The translations under genes and the position numbers were made by a program. Shown here piece by piece: positions 1 to 5,588 of a DNA stretch of 8,782 nucleotides; within the stretch, counting starts at the first letter, position 1, and each line of letters begins with the position of its first letter. The notes beneath the pieces are model-generated. The model was given only the letters and a program-made list of their open reading frames with translations. It was not told the DNA's origin and ran no database searches. The stretch comes from Campylobacter sp. (lineage in GTDB: Bacteria; Campylobacterota; Campylobacteria; Campylobacterales; Campylobacteraceae): contig JAFVMP010000157.1 in NCBI GenBank assembly GCA_017506845.1, forward strand, positions 1 through 8,782, read 5' to 3'.

Positions 1-347
1 AATGTCAGCAATATGGCATTAGCTTAATTCGCCTTATTGCCCCTACAAGCACTAAACGCTCAAAAGAGATTCTAAGCGGCTCTAGTGGATTTATATATGC
101 TGTTGGCTCTCTTGGCGTAACAGGTGGAGAACAAAGCTCACTAGATAGACTCAAAGATATGATTAAGTTTATAAAAGATAATACCAATTTACCAGTTGCA
201 GTTGGATTTGGGATTAAAAACTCAAATGATGTTAAAAAGACTAAAGAGTACGCAGATGGCGCAATTATAGGCACAAAAATTGTAGAGATTACAAGCAAAT
301 TTGACCCGCAAACCGCACATCAAAAGATAAAAGAGTTATTTGAATAG
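1..347 (+). CDS. trpA: Tryptophan synthase alpha subunit, C-terminal part (5' end outside window)
   Basis: TrpA cleaves indole-3-glycerol phosphate to indole and glyceraldehyde-3-phosphate and passes indole to TrpB in the last step of tryptophan synthesis in the cytoplasm. The reading frame is open from base 3 to a TAG at 345-347, giving 114 visible residues, less than half of a usual TrpA of about 250-270 residues. Family landmarks seen: LIRLIAPTS, then GFIYAVGSLGVTG (the conserved GVTG loop), then PVAVGFGIKN and DGAIIGTKIV, which form the phosphate-binding end of the TIM barrel. The usual GSAIV is GTKIV here, a mild substitution. The internal ATG at 159 is not the start, because the TrpA match continues upstream of it without a break. 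In C. jejuni this gene ends a trp cluster and is followed by the same flagellar genes (from memory). Identification is firm. Confidence 0.96.
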   Translation, partial: CQQYGISLIRLIAPTSTKRSKEILSGSSGFIYAVGSLGVTGGEQSSLDRLKDMIKFIKDNTNLPVAVGFGIKNSNDVKKTKEYADGAIIGTKIVEITSKFDPQTAHQKIKELFE

Positions 348-354
348 TTACACA

Positions 355-399
355 ATTTGGCTAAATTCCAAACTAAAATCAGTCAGAATTTAGTCAAAT
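355..399 (+). terminator. Imperfect 14-bp hairpin after trpA, possible weak terminator
   Basis: Arms 355-368 (ATTTGGCTAAATTC) and 386-399 (GAATTTAGTCAAAT) pair over 14 positions with one G-U pair and leave a 17-base loop. The hairpin begins 8 bases after the trpA stop, the right place for a terminator of the trp transcript. The bases after it are AAACTCTTTT rather than a clean T-run, so termination would be weak or would need a factor. It sits upstream of the promoter of the next gene. The pairing is seen directly; the terminator role is inferred. Confidence 0.4.
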
Positions 400-418
400 A
401 AACTCTTTTAAAGCTAAA

Positions 419-429
419 TTTTGTATAAT
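419..429 (+). promoter_or_regulatory. Sigma-70-type -10 promoter element for the CheX-like/fliN operon
   Basis: TTTTGTATAAT at 419-429 contains a perfect TATAAT preceded by a T-run and G, close to the extended -10 pattern of Campylobacter vegetative promoters, which usually lack a clear -35 box. A start about 7 bases downstream would give a leader of roughly 20 bases containing the strong Shine-Dalgarno AAGGAGA (444-450), 5 bases before the ATG at 456. No sigma-54 (GG-N10-GC) or sigma-28 element was noticed here, so this flagellar operon looks constitutively expressed. Location and quality support the call; there is no expression evidence. Confidence 0.6.
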
Positions 430-455
430 ATTAGCCAAAACTCAAGGAGATTATA

Positions 456-875
456 ATGCTAAATGCTATCAACTATGCTACTAGACACTTTTGCACTGAT
501 GTATTTGGTTATGAGATAAAAGAGGGAAAAAGTCTAGGAAAAGACCTATATGGTGCTAGTATTCCATTATATAAAGATGATATAGAGTTTCAATTTTATC
601 TATATTTTAAAAAAGAGACTTTAGAGCTTTTTGTAGATAAACTATTTAACACTGAAGAGGCTAAAAAGACTGATTTAGGCGATTTAAGCAGAGAAGTAGC
701 TAATCAAATAGTAGGTTATGCTAAACACCTTTTAAGCGATAATAATAATGGAGTTTATAAGCTTGGTACACCTGAATTTCTAGGCAAAGTCGAGAGATTT
801 CCAGTTAGACTTGAAAAATCTCATATCTTTAAAATGAAAAATAAAACTTTCAAAATAGGCTATAAAAAAGTATGA
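456..875 (+). CDS. CheX-like protein, candidate CheY-P phosphatase
   Basis: This 139-residue cytoplasmic protein has no signal peptide or membrane segment and resembles the CheX/CheC/FliY phosphatase family, which removes phosphate from the chemotaxis response regulator CheY. The key evidence is the helix at residues 76-87 (DLSREVANQIVG), which fits the family motif [D/S]-x3-E-x2-N-x3-G with E80 and N83 as the predicted catalytic pair. Length is close to a typical CheX (about 150 residues), and only one ExxN motif is present, as in CheX and unlike the two of CheC. The start at 456 has the strong AAGGAGA ribosome site, and the stop overlaps the fliN start in an ATGA, so the two are probably cotranslated. 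That pairing recalls FliY, in which a CheC-like part is fused to a FliN domain. Its C. jejuni counterpart is, as far as I recall, Cj0350, annotated as hypothetical. Family assignment rests on the motif and context; activity is inferred. Confidence 0.68.
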   Translation: MLNAINYATRHFCTDVFGYEIKEGKSLGKDLYGASIPLYKDDIEFQFYLYFKKETLELFVDKLFNTEEAKKTDLGDLSREVANQIVGYAKHLLSDNNNGVYKLGTPEFLGKVERFPVRLEKSHIFKMKNKTFKIGYKKV

Positions 876-1177
876 ACGAGACAAATACAAACCAAAATGG
901 ATTATTTCGTGGCTACGATGAGTTGCTAGATATTGGCGTAGAGTTTATTAGCGATCTTGGTATGACTACTATTAGCGTACGTGAGCTTTTAAAGCTTGAT
1001 GTTGGTTCAGTTATAGATTTAGATAAACCAGCTGGTGAAAGCGTAGAACTATACATCAATAATAGAATATTTGGCAAGGGCGAGGTAATGGTATATGAAA
1101 AAAACTTGGCAATCCGTATAAATGAGATATTAGATTCTAAATCTGTAATCCAATATTTTAGAAGAGAGCTAATATGA
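872..1177 (+). CDS. fliN: Flagellar motor switch protein FliN
   Basis: FliN forms the lower part of the cytoplasmic C-ring together with FliM, helps set rotation direction, and helps dock export substrates through FliH. The 101-residue product has a short polar N-terminus (about 1-14) and then one SpoA/SURF domain (about 15-90). Recognisable segments are LLDIGVEFISDLGMTTISVRELL, the standard FliN/YscQ opening with the SVRELL turn followed by L-x3-S-V-I-x-L-D, and later ELYINNRIFGKGEV and AIRINEIL. The length is slightly below many FliN proteins (100-140) but the domain is complete. The start overlaps the stop of the CheX-like gene (ATGA), and its own stop overlaps the next start the same way, so translational coupling in both directions is likely. 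No separate strong ribosome site is present, which fits coupling. Confidence 0.93.
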   Translation: MNETNTNQNGLFRGYDELLDIGVEFISDLGMTTISVRELLKLDVGSVIDLDKPAGESVELYINNRIFGKGEVMVYEKNLAIRINEILDSKSVIQYFRRELI

Positions 1178-2319
1178 AAATTTGGCTTTTAATATTTATA
1201 GCTCTGCCAATTTGGGCAGCAAATTTACTTACTCACAATATATATGAACGTGATGAGCGTATCGATATTATGCTTAGTTTTGATGCTCCATATGATGGCA
1301 CTATCAAACAACAAAATAACGCTGATTTAACCTATATCATCCTAAGCGATCTATCTTTAAAAGGTCAAGTAAGCAAGCAGATAAAATCAAATATTATCCA
1401 AAATATTTTAATTACCTCAGCTAATAATAGTGCTACACTGCAGCTAAAATCATCTAAGCCAATCTCTATAGTTGCCTCTAAAACTAGCGATAAATTTGGT
1501 CTTAGAATTCGTGTAACACCACAAATCCCAATTAAATCTACCAATCAGTCAGCTATAGAAAAAACTGCCCAATCAGCACAAAATATCAAACCAACACAAG
1601 TTGCAAACACTCAACCAAAAGAACAAAATCCACTAGCTAATATCCCGACCAAAAAAGATAGTGGTGATGATATGTATACAAACTACATTATAGTAATTTT
1701 AGTTCTATTTACACTCTTTGTGTTTTTAATGTTTATCAAAGCTAAATATACAAAAAAAAATCAACAAGCCAAAAACATACAAACTACTAAAACTACTATA
1801 AATACACCAAAAGTTACGCCAAATCCAAAACCATTTGATATTGCTACACCAAATCCACAAGTATCGCAAAATTATCAAGCCGCTGATTTTCAAATAGAAC
1901 AAAATCATCAAAGTACTACAAATTCACAATCAACGCAAAGTTATCAAACAGCTCAAGATGTTCAATCCTCACCAAATTTGCAAGCAAACTCAAACTATCA
2001 AACCGCTTCAAATTTTCAAGCTACTACAGCTTCTATAAGTAACTTTAATTGGGGCAATGAGAGTGTAGATGTCCTCTATGAAAAGTCATTAGATGCCCAA
2101 AATAAAGTAGTTTTACTAAACTACGAAAACCAAAAATATTTAGCCTTAGTAGGCAATTCAAATGTACTTTTGGATAAATTTGGCGAAGATGGAATAAAAA
2201 GTCAAGATGATTTTGAACTAATTATAGAGCAAAGCAAGCCAAGACTAAATAGCTATCTACAAGAGCGTAAAAATGCTCTAAGTAGCTACAAAGATATGAT
2301 GGATAAAGAGTCAATTTAA
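1174..2319 (+). CDS. Probable FliO-like flagellar export protein with large periplasmic domain
   Basis: FliO is a small membrane factor that stabilises FliP during assembly of the flagellar type III export gate. This 381-residue protein has an N-terminal signal sequence (residues 1-16, KIWLLIFIALPIWA then ANLL), a beta-rich periplasmic region (about 17-120), a polar linker, one membrane helix (about 170-188, NYIIVILVLFTLFVFLMF) followed by lysines, a Q/N/S/T-rich cytoplasmic stretch (about 195-290), and a small C-terminal domain (about 291-381). The tail pattern VLYEKSLDAQNKVVLLNYENQKYLALVGNSNVLL resembles the FliO fold that follows the helix in classical FliO. The periplasmic part resembles an AMIN-like layout of beta strands. 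E. coli FliO is much smaller (about 120 residues); Helicobacter FliO, to my knowledge, also carries a large periplasmic part and its gene lies beside fliN. ATGA overlap with fliN supports a flagellar job. Related genes are often annotated only as transmembrane proteins, so the FliO call is moderate. Confidence 0.6.
   Translation: MKIWLLIFIALPIWAANLLTHNIYERDERIDIMLSFDAPYDGTIKQQNNADLTYIILSDLSLKGQVSKQIKSNIIQNILITSANNSATLQLKSSKPISIVASKTSDKFGLRIRVTPQIPIKSTNQSAIEKTAQSAQNIKPTQVANTQPKEQNPLANIPTKKDSGDDMYTNYIIVILVLFTLFVFLMFIKAKYTKKNQQAKNIQTTKTTINTPKVTPNPKPFDIATPNPQVSQNYQAADFQIEQNHQSTTNSQSTQSYQTAQDVQSSPNLQANSNYQTASNFQATTASISNFNWGNESVDVLYEKSLDAQNKVVLLNYENQKYLALVGNSNVLLDKFGEDGIKSQDDFELIIEQSKPRLNSYLQERKNALSSYKDMMDKESI
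1870..2019 (+). repeat. Degenerate Q/N-rich repeats inside the FliO-like gene
   Basis: Residues 233-282 contain three copies of a motif of 8-9 residues: NYQAADFQ (233), SYQTAQDVQ (256) and NYQTASNFQ (274), separated by similar Q/N/S/T-rich spacers. At DNA level the copies share a core of the form TATCAAnCnGC followed by a TTCAA. The stretch lies between the membrane helix and the C-terminal domain, so it is probably a flexible cytoplasmic linker. The copies are diverged, so recent slippage is not evident. Confidence 0.6.
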
Positions 2320-2337
2320 TTAAATAAAAGGAAAGAT

Positions 2338-3525
2338 ATGAATATTAAAAATTTAGATGATTTAAAAAAATTTACCGATGAGATTCGCTCTCAAGCTGGT
2401 TATAAAGATCCAATTGCATTTGCAATCGGTAGAAGCATAAAGGGTAAATCAGCCAAAACAATTAGTGTAAATTACGCAGTAGTAAATATGAATGAAAACT
2501 ACGGAAGTGCAGCTGTATTAAACTGGGCAATTGAAAAAAATGGTATAAAAATCGATAATAGCGGGAGCGAATTTGTAGCACCAATCAATTCAGCTATTAC
2601 AGCTGATGCGCTTAATGTATTTGATTTTTTACTAGATGAATGCGAAGGCGATAAGCATAAAAATGTCCAAAATCTACTCGTAATAGATGAGATTTTAAAT
2701 GATGGCGAAATAGAAAATGATGTTGAGTTTGTAGTAACATTCTTATATAGTGATGATGCGCCAAAAAGCGTTGAGGCTGTATATCTAAAACTATATCTAC
2801 TATCACTAAATAAAGCCGAAATTCGATCACTAAATCTTAATGGTGCCTTTGGCCTATTACCAAATCTAGCTTGGGATAGTGATGGCAATCCACACGAATT
2901 AGATCACTTAAGAGAGAATGAAATTTGGTTAAAAATGAAAGGCTGGTATCCAAATATAGTAAGCGTAGATAAATTCCCACGCTATTTAAATCACATAATA
3001 CCAAGCGATAATACTAGAATACTAGATAGTGCAAAAGTCAGAATGGGAGCAGTCCTAGCACCAGGCACAACAGTAATGCCAGGCGCTTCATATATCAACT
3101 TCAACTCTGGAACAACTGGACCAGTAATGGTAGAAGGTAGAATCTCAAGCTCTGTAAGCGTAGGAGATGGAAGCGATGTAGGTGGAGGCGCTAGCATTCT
3201 AGGCGTATTAAGCGGTACAAATGGCAATCCAATTAGCGTAGGTAAAAGATGTCTTTTAGGTGCTAATTCAGTAACTGGCGTACCTCTTGGCGATGATTGT
3301 ATAATAGATGCTGGTATAGCAATTCTTGAAGGTACAAAAATATATATAAGTGATAAAGAGGCTCTTGAAAAAGTAAATCCAGGGTTTAAATTTGATAAAG
3401 AGATATATAAAGCACTTGAACTAGCAAATCTAAATGGAATTCACTATCGCCAAAATAGCCAAACAGGCCAAATCACAGCTAGCATTAGTAAAAGAGCTAT
3501 TAAGCTAAATGCTGACTTGCATTAA
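2338..3525 (+). CDS. dapD: 2,3,4,5-tetrahydropyridine-2,6-dicarboxylate N-succinyltransferase
   Basis: DapD transfers succinyl from succinyl-CoA to tetrahydrodipicolinate in the succinylase branch of meso-diaminopimelate/lysine synthesis, feeding peptidoglycan and lysine in the cytoplasm. The protein has 395 residues, much longer than the E. coli type (274) but like the long form of epsilonproteobacteria and actinobacteria. An N-terminal region (about 1-160) precedes a middle segment with NLAWDSDGNPHELDHLRENE (176-195), then a left-handed beta-helix of hexapeptide repeats (about 228-335): VRMGAVLAPGTTVMPGA (234-250), VMVEGRISSSVSVGDGSDVG (263-282), SVGKRCLLGANSVTG, and DCIIDAGIAILEGTKI. E266 in VMVEGRIS is the likely catalytic glutamate of this family. 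AAGGA at 2328-2332 lies 5 bases before the ATG, and the gap to the FliO-like gene is 18 bases. Identification is firm. Confidence 0.93.
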   Translation: MNIKNLDDLKKFTDEIRSQAGYKDPIAFAIGRSIKGKSAKTISVNYAVVNMNENYGSAAVLNWAIEKNGIKIDNSGSEFVAPINSAITADALNVFDFLLDECEGDKHKNVQNLLVIDEILNDGEIENDVEFVVTFLYSDDAPKSVEAVYLKLYLLSLNKAEIRSLNLNGAFGLLPNLAWDSDGNPHELDHLRENEIWLKMKGWYPNIVSVDKFPRYLNHIIPSDNTRILDSAKVRMGAVLAPGTTVMPGASYINFNSGTTGPVMVEGRISSSVSVGDGSDVGGGASILGVLSGTNGNPISVGKRCLLGANSVTGVPLGDDCIIDAGIAILEGTKIYISDKEALEKVNPGFKFDKEIYKALELANLNGIHYRQNSQTGQITASISKRAIKLNADLH

Positions 3526-3534
3526 GGAATAGTA

Positions 3535-5127
3535 ATGGTTGAAATCAAAGGTTTAACACACCGTTTTGGCTCTCAGCTACTCTTTGAAGATGTTAATTTA
3601 AAGCTAAATTCGCACAATCGATACGGCTTAATAGGTGCCAATGGTGCTGGAAAATCTACATTTTTAAAGATTTTAAGCTCTCAAGTAGAACACACTAGCG
3701 GTGATATCATCATAGAATCAGGTAAAAAAATTGGCGTCTTAGGACAAGATCAATTTGCATTTGAAAATTTTACCTTAAAAGATGCTGTTTTATGGGGAAA
3801 CAAAAGACTATATGATGCAATCAAAGAGAAAGAAAAGCTCTATTTAAGCGAAGAATTTACTGATGAGATTAATGAACGCCTTAGCGAACTTGAGATCATC
3901 ACTGCTGAAGAAGATCCTACTTATGAGTATGAAACCAGAATAGAAAAGATCTTAAGCTCTCTTGGTTTGCATGAATATGATAAACTAATGAGCGAAATTG
4001 AAAGCAGCGATAAGGTTAAGATTTTATTAGCTCAAGTACTATTTCCTAAACCTGATATATTATTTCTTGATGAGCCAACAAATAACCTTGATATCGATGC
4101 AATTGCGTGGCTAGAAAGAGAACTAATCAATCACGAAGGAACTCTAGTTGTCATCAGCCACGATAGACACTTTTTAAACCGAGTTTGCACTCATATATTA
4201 GATGTGGATTTTAAGCAAATTAGAGAATTTAGCGGTAATTATGACGACTGGTATATAGCTGCAAATTTAGTCGCTAAACAAGCTGAAATGGAGCGTGATA
4301 AAAAGCTAAAAGAGCGTGAAGAGTTAGAGAAATTTATAGCTAGATTTAGTGCTAATGCTAGTAAAGCAAAACAAGCTACAAGTAGAGCCAAACAGCTTGA
4401 AAAACTTCAAATAAATGAGATTAAAATATCTAGCCGTCGTGATCCTAGTATTTTATTTAGAACTAATCGTGAAATTGGCAATGAGTTAATAGAATTAACT
4501 GCAATAAATAAAAAATTCGATGATAAGGTGATTTTAGATAATTTTAATTTTAAAATGAATAAAGGTGATAAAATCGCAATCATCGGAACCAATGGCGTAG
4601 GTAAATCCACTTTATGCAAGATTTTAATGAGTGAGCTAGAAGCAGATAGTGGTAAAGTGCATATTGGAGCTACGATTGAGCTAGGTTACTTCGCACAAGA
4701 TAGCTCAAATAAAATTACTGGCACATTAAAACTATATGAGTGGCTACAAGATAGCAAAAATAAAGACCTAGATGAGATCCGTAAATGCTTAGGTAGAATG
4801 CTATTTAGTGGAACTGAGCAAGAAAAAGAAGTAGGAAGTTTAAGCGGTGGAGAAAAGCATAGATTAATGCTATCAAAACTAATGCTTCAAAGAGCAAATT
4901 TACTCATACTAGATGAGCCAAATAACCATCTAGACCTAGAGGCCATCATTGCACTAGGTGAAGCGTTATATAACTTTAGTGGTAGCTGTATTTGCGTTAG
5001 TCACGATAGGGAGCTAATTGATGCCTTTGCCAATAGAATATTACACCTAAAAGGTAATGGTGAAATTATAGACTTTAAAGGTAGCTACGAAGAGTATCGT
5101 ACAACATATGCAATGGATGAGAAGTAA
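3535..5127 (+). CDS. ABC-F family ATPase, YbiT type
   Basis: ABC-F proteins are soluble twin-ATPase proteins that bind the ribosomal E site and affect stalled or starting ribosomes; they lack membrane domains and are not transporters. This 530-residue protein matches E. coli YbiT in length and layout. First ATPase: Walker A GANGAGKST (34-42), QDQFAFE (71-77), a degenerate signature near 156-160 (ESSDK), Walker B and DEPTNNLD (179-186), switch His H209. Linker with charged helices (about 241-315) including SANASKAKQATSRAKQ, the position of the P-site tRNA interaction motif. Second ATPase: GTNGVGKST (351-359), LSGGE (436-440), E461, switch His H490. The loss of LSGG in the first half is shared with YbiT (GWK there), so it is a subfamily trait. 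The second DEPTNHLD reads DEPNNHLD (T to N at 463). AAGGA overlaps the dapD stop, 9 bases before the start. No direct evidence for antibiotic resistance. Confidence 0.9.
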   Translation: MVEIKGLTHRFGSQLLFEDVNLKLNSHNRYGLIGANGAGKSTFLKILSSQVEHTSGDIIIESGKKIGVLGQDQFAFENFTLKDAVLWGNKRLYDAIKEKEKLYLSEEFTDEINERLSELEIITAEEDPTYEYETRIEKILSSLGLHEYDKLMSEIESSDKVKILLAQVLFPKPDILFLDEPTNNLDIDAIAWLERELINHEGTLVVISHDRHFLNRVCTHILDVDFKQIREFSGNYDDWYIAANLVAKQAEMERDKKLKEREELEKFIARFSANASKAKQATSRAKQLEKLQINEIKISSRRDPSILFRTNREIGNELIELTAINKKFDDKVILDNFNFKMNKGDKIAIIGTNGVGKSTLCKILMSELEADSGKVHIGATIELGYFAQDSSNKITGTLKLYEWLQDSKNKDLDEIRKCLGRMLFSGTEQEKEVGSLSGGEKHRLMLSKLMLQRANLLILDEPNNHLDLEAIIALGEALYNFSGSCICVSHDRELIDAFANRILHLKGNGEIIDFKGSYEEYRTTYAMDEK

Positions 5128-5327
5128 TGCAAATTTGGCTAAACTCGAATCTAATTAATATCGCTGATGATACCAATCTAGCCCAGCTCATAGAATCTCA
5201 AAACTATGATAGCAATAGAGTTGCTGCCGAAGTTGATATGCAGATAGTCCCACGGACTATCTGGAATGAATTCAAACTAAAAGATCAGATGAAAATCGAA
5301 ATTGTTGAATTTGTCGGTGGTGGCTAA
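5127..5327 (+). CDS. thiS: Sulfur carrier protein ThiS
   Basis: ThiS is a ubiquitin-fold protein whose C-terminal glycine is adenylated by ThiF and converted to a thiocarboxylate, which donates sulfur to the thiazole ring of thiamine through ThiG. The 66-residue product has the usual length, an N-terminal beta strand (MQIWLNSNLINI), the conserved helix region around LAQLIES, a VAAEVDMQIVPRTIW segment (usually VAVxxNxxxVPRxxW) and the required C-terminal end EFVGGG, so it looks functional. Its ATG shares one base with the stop of the ABC-F gene (TAATG), implying coupled translation as the last gene of the operon. thiF, thiG and thiH do not follow; the next gene converges from the other strand. 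In C. jejuni I recall thiS heading a thiSFGH cluster beside dapE, so the location here is separate. Confidence 0.9.
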   Translation: MQIWLNSNLINIADDTNLAQLIESQNYDSNRVAAEVDMQIVPRTIWNEFKLKDQMKIEIVEFVGGG

Positions 5328-5385
5328 GTAGTTCATTTAATTACTATATCATTACATAAAATATTTTCTACATCAAAAAACCATT

Positions 5386-5413
5386 AAGGCAATACTTCTA
5401 CCAAAGCCTTTTT
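5386..5413 (+). terminator. Candidate terminator of the CheX-like-to-thiS operon, possibly bidirectional
   Basis: AAGGC (5386-5390) pairs with GCCTT (5406-5410) around a 15-base loop, and the T-run continues to 5413 (TTTTT at 5409-5413). It begins about 60 bases after the thiS stop. On the minus strand the same stem is followed by AATGG and a run of six T, so it could also act on transcripts from flhB. The stem is short (5 bp), so confidence is limited. Confidence 0.42.
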
Positions 5414-5429
5414 GTGTTTCATACTAATT

Positions 5430-5495
5430 GCCATTTTTAATAAATACCATAAGCATCTTGCTATTAAACATTGAATCTAAACTACTAAAAATGGC
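5430..5495. repeat. Perfect 10-bp inverted repeat with 46-base spacer
   Basis: GCCATTTTTA (5430-5439) is the exact reverse complement of TAAAAATGGC (5486-5495). The spacer of 46 bases contains a small AGCA/TGCT dyad near 5452-5462. A long-range RNA stem or the ends of a decayed small element are both possible. No target-site duplication was recognised flanking the arms. Confidence 0.5.
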
Positions 5496-5529
5496 GACAA
5501 ACTCTTATACTATAAGCAATGCATAAAGA

Positions 5530-5560
5530 TTATTATATCTTACTTTTGTAAGTATAATAA
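5530..5560 (-). terminator. Long hairpin after flhB, possible terminator
   Basis: TTATTATATCTTAC (5530-5543) and GTAAGTATAATAA (5548-5560) form 13 base pairs with one bulged T and a 4-base loop. It lies 28 bases beyond the flhB stop in the direction of flhB transcription. The following minus-strand bases are TCTTTATGC, only moderately T-rich. The stem is AT-rich but long. The pairing is seen; a terminator or mRNA 3'-end stabilising role is inferred. Confidence 0.45.
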
Positions 5561-5588
5561 CAACTAATAATACTCAAAAAATAAACAC

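Larger units (their letters stand above)
5328..5588. other. Gene-free convergent gap with several inverted repeats
   Basis: This gap of 261 bases between the 3' ends of thiS (plus) and flhB (minus) contains many stops in all frames and nothing I recognise as a gene, tRNA or small-RNA family. It holds at least four dyads, the strongest of which are listed separately: 5386-5410, 5430-5495, CTTATA/TATAAG at 5504-5516, and 5530-5560. The position suggests 3' ends and terminators of two converging transcripts. A relic of a lost gene or small mobile element cannot be excluded, but no similarity is visible to me. Confidence 0.6.

Noticed and set aside
159..161. ATG at 159 as the start of a 62-residue gene
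   Set aside because: It is an internal methionine of trpA; the conserved LIAPTS and GVTG segments lie upstream in the same frame.
2499..3227. Minus-strand open frames of 72-129 codons across dapD
   Set aside because: They are shadows of the real dapD frame, with serine/proline-rich translations and no ribosome sites or family features.
4010..4040. Loss of LSGG in the first ABC half as a sign of a broken gene
   Set aside because: YbiT-type ABC-F proteins also lack a canonical first signature; all other motifs and the 530-residue length are intact.
5384..5434. Minus-strand 16-codon frame (MAISMKHKKALVEVLP) in the convergent gap
   Set aside because: It has no Shine-Dalgarno, overlaps the candidate terminator and is too short to support.
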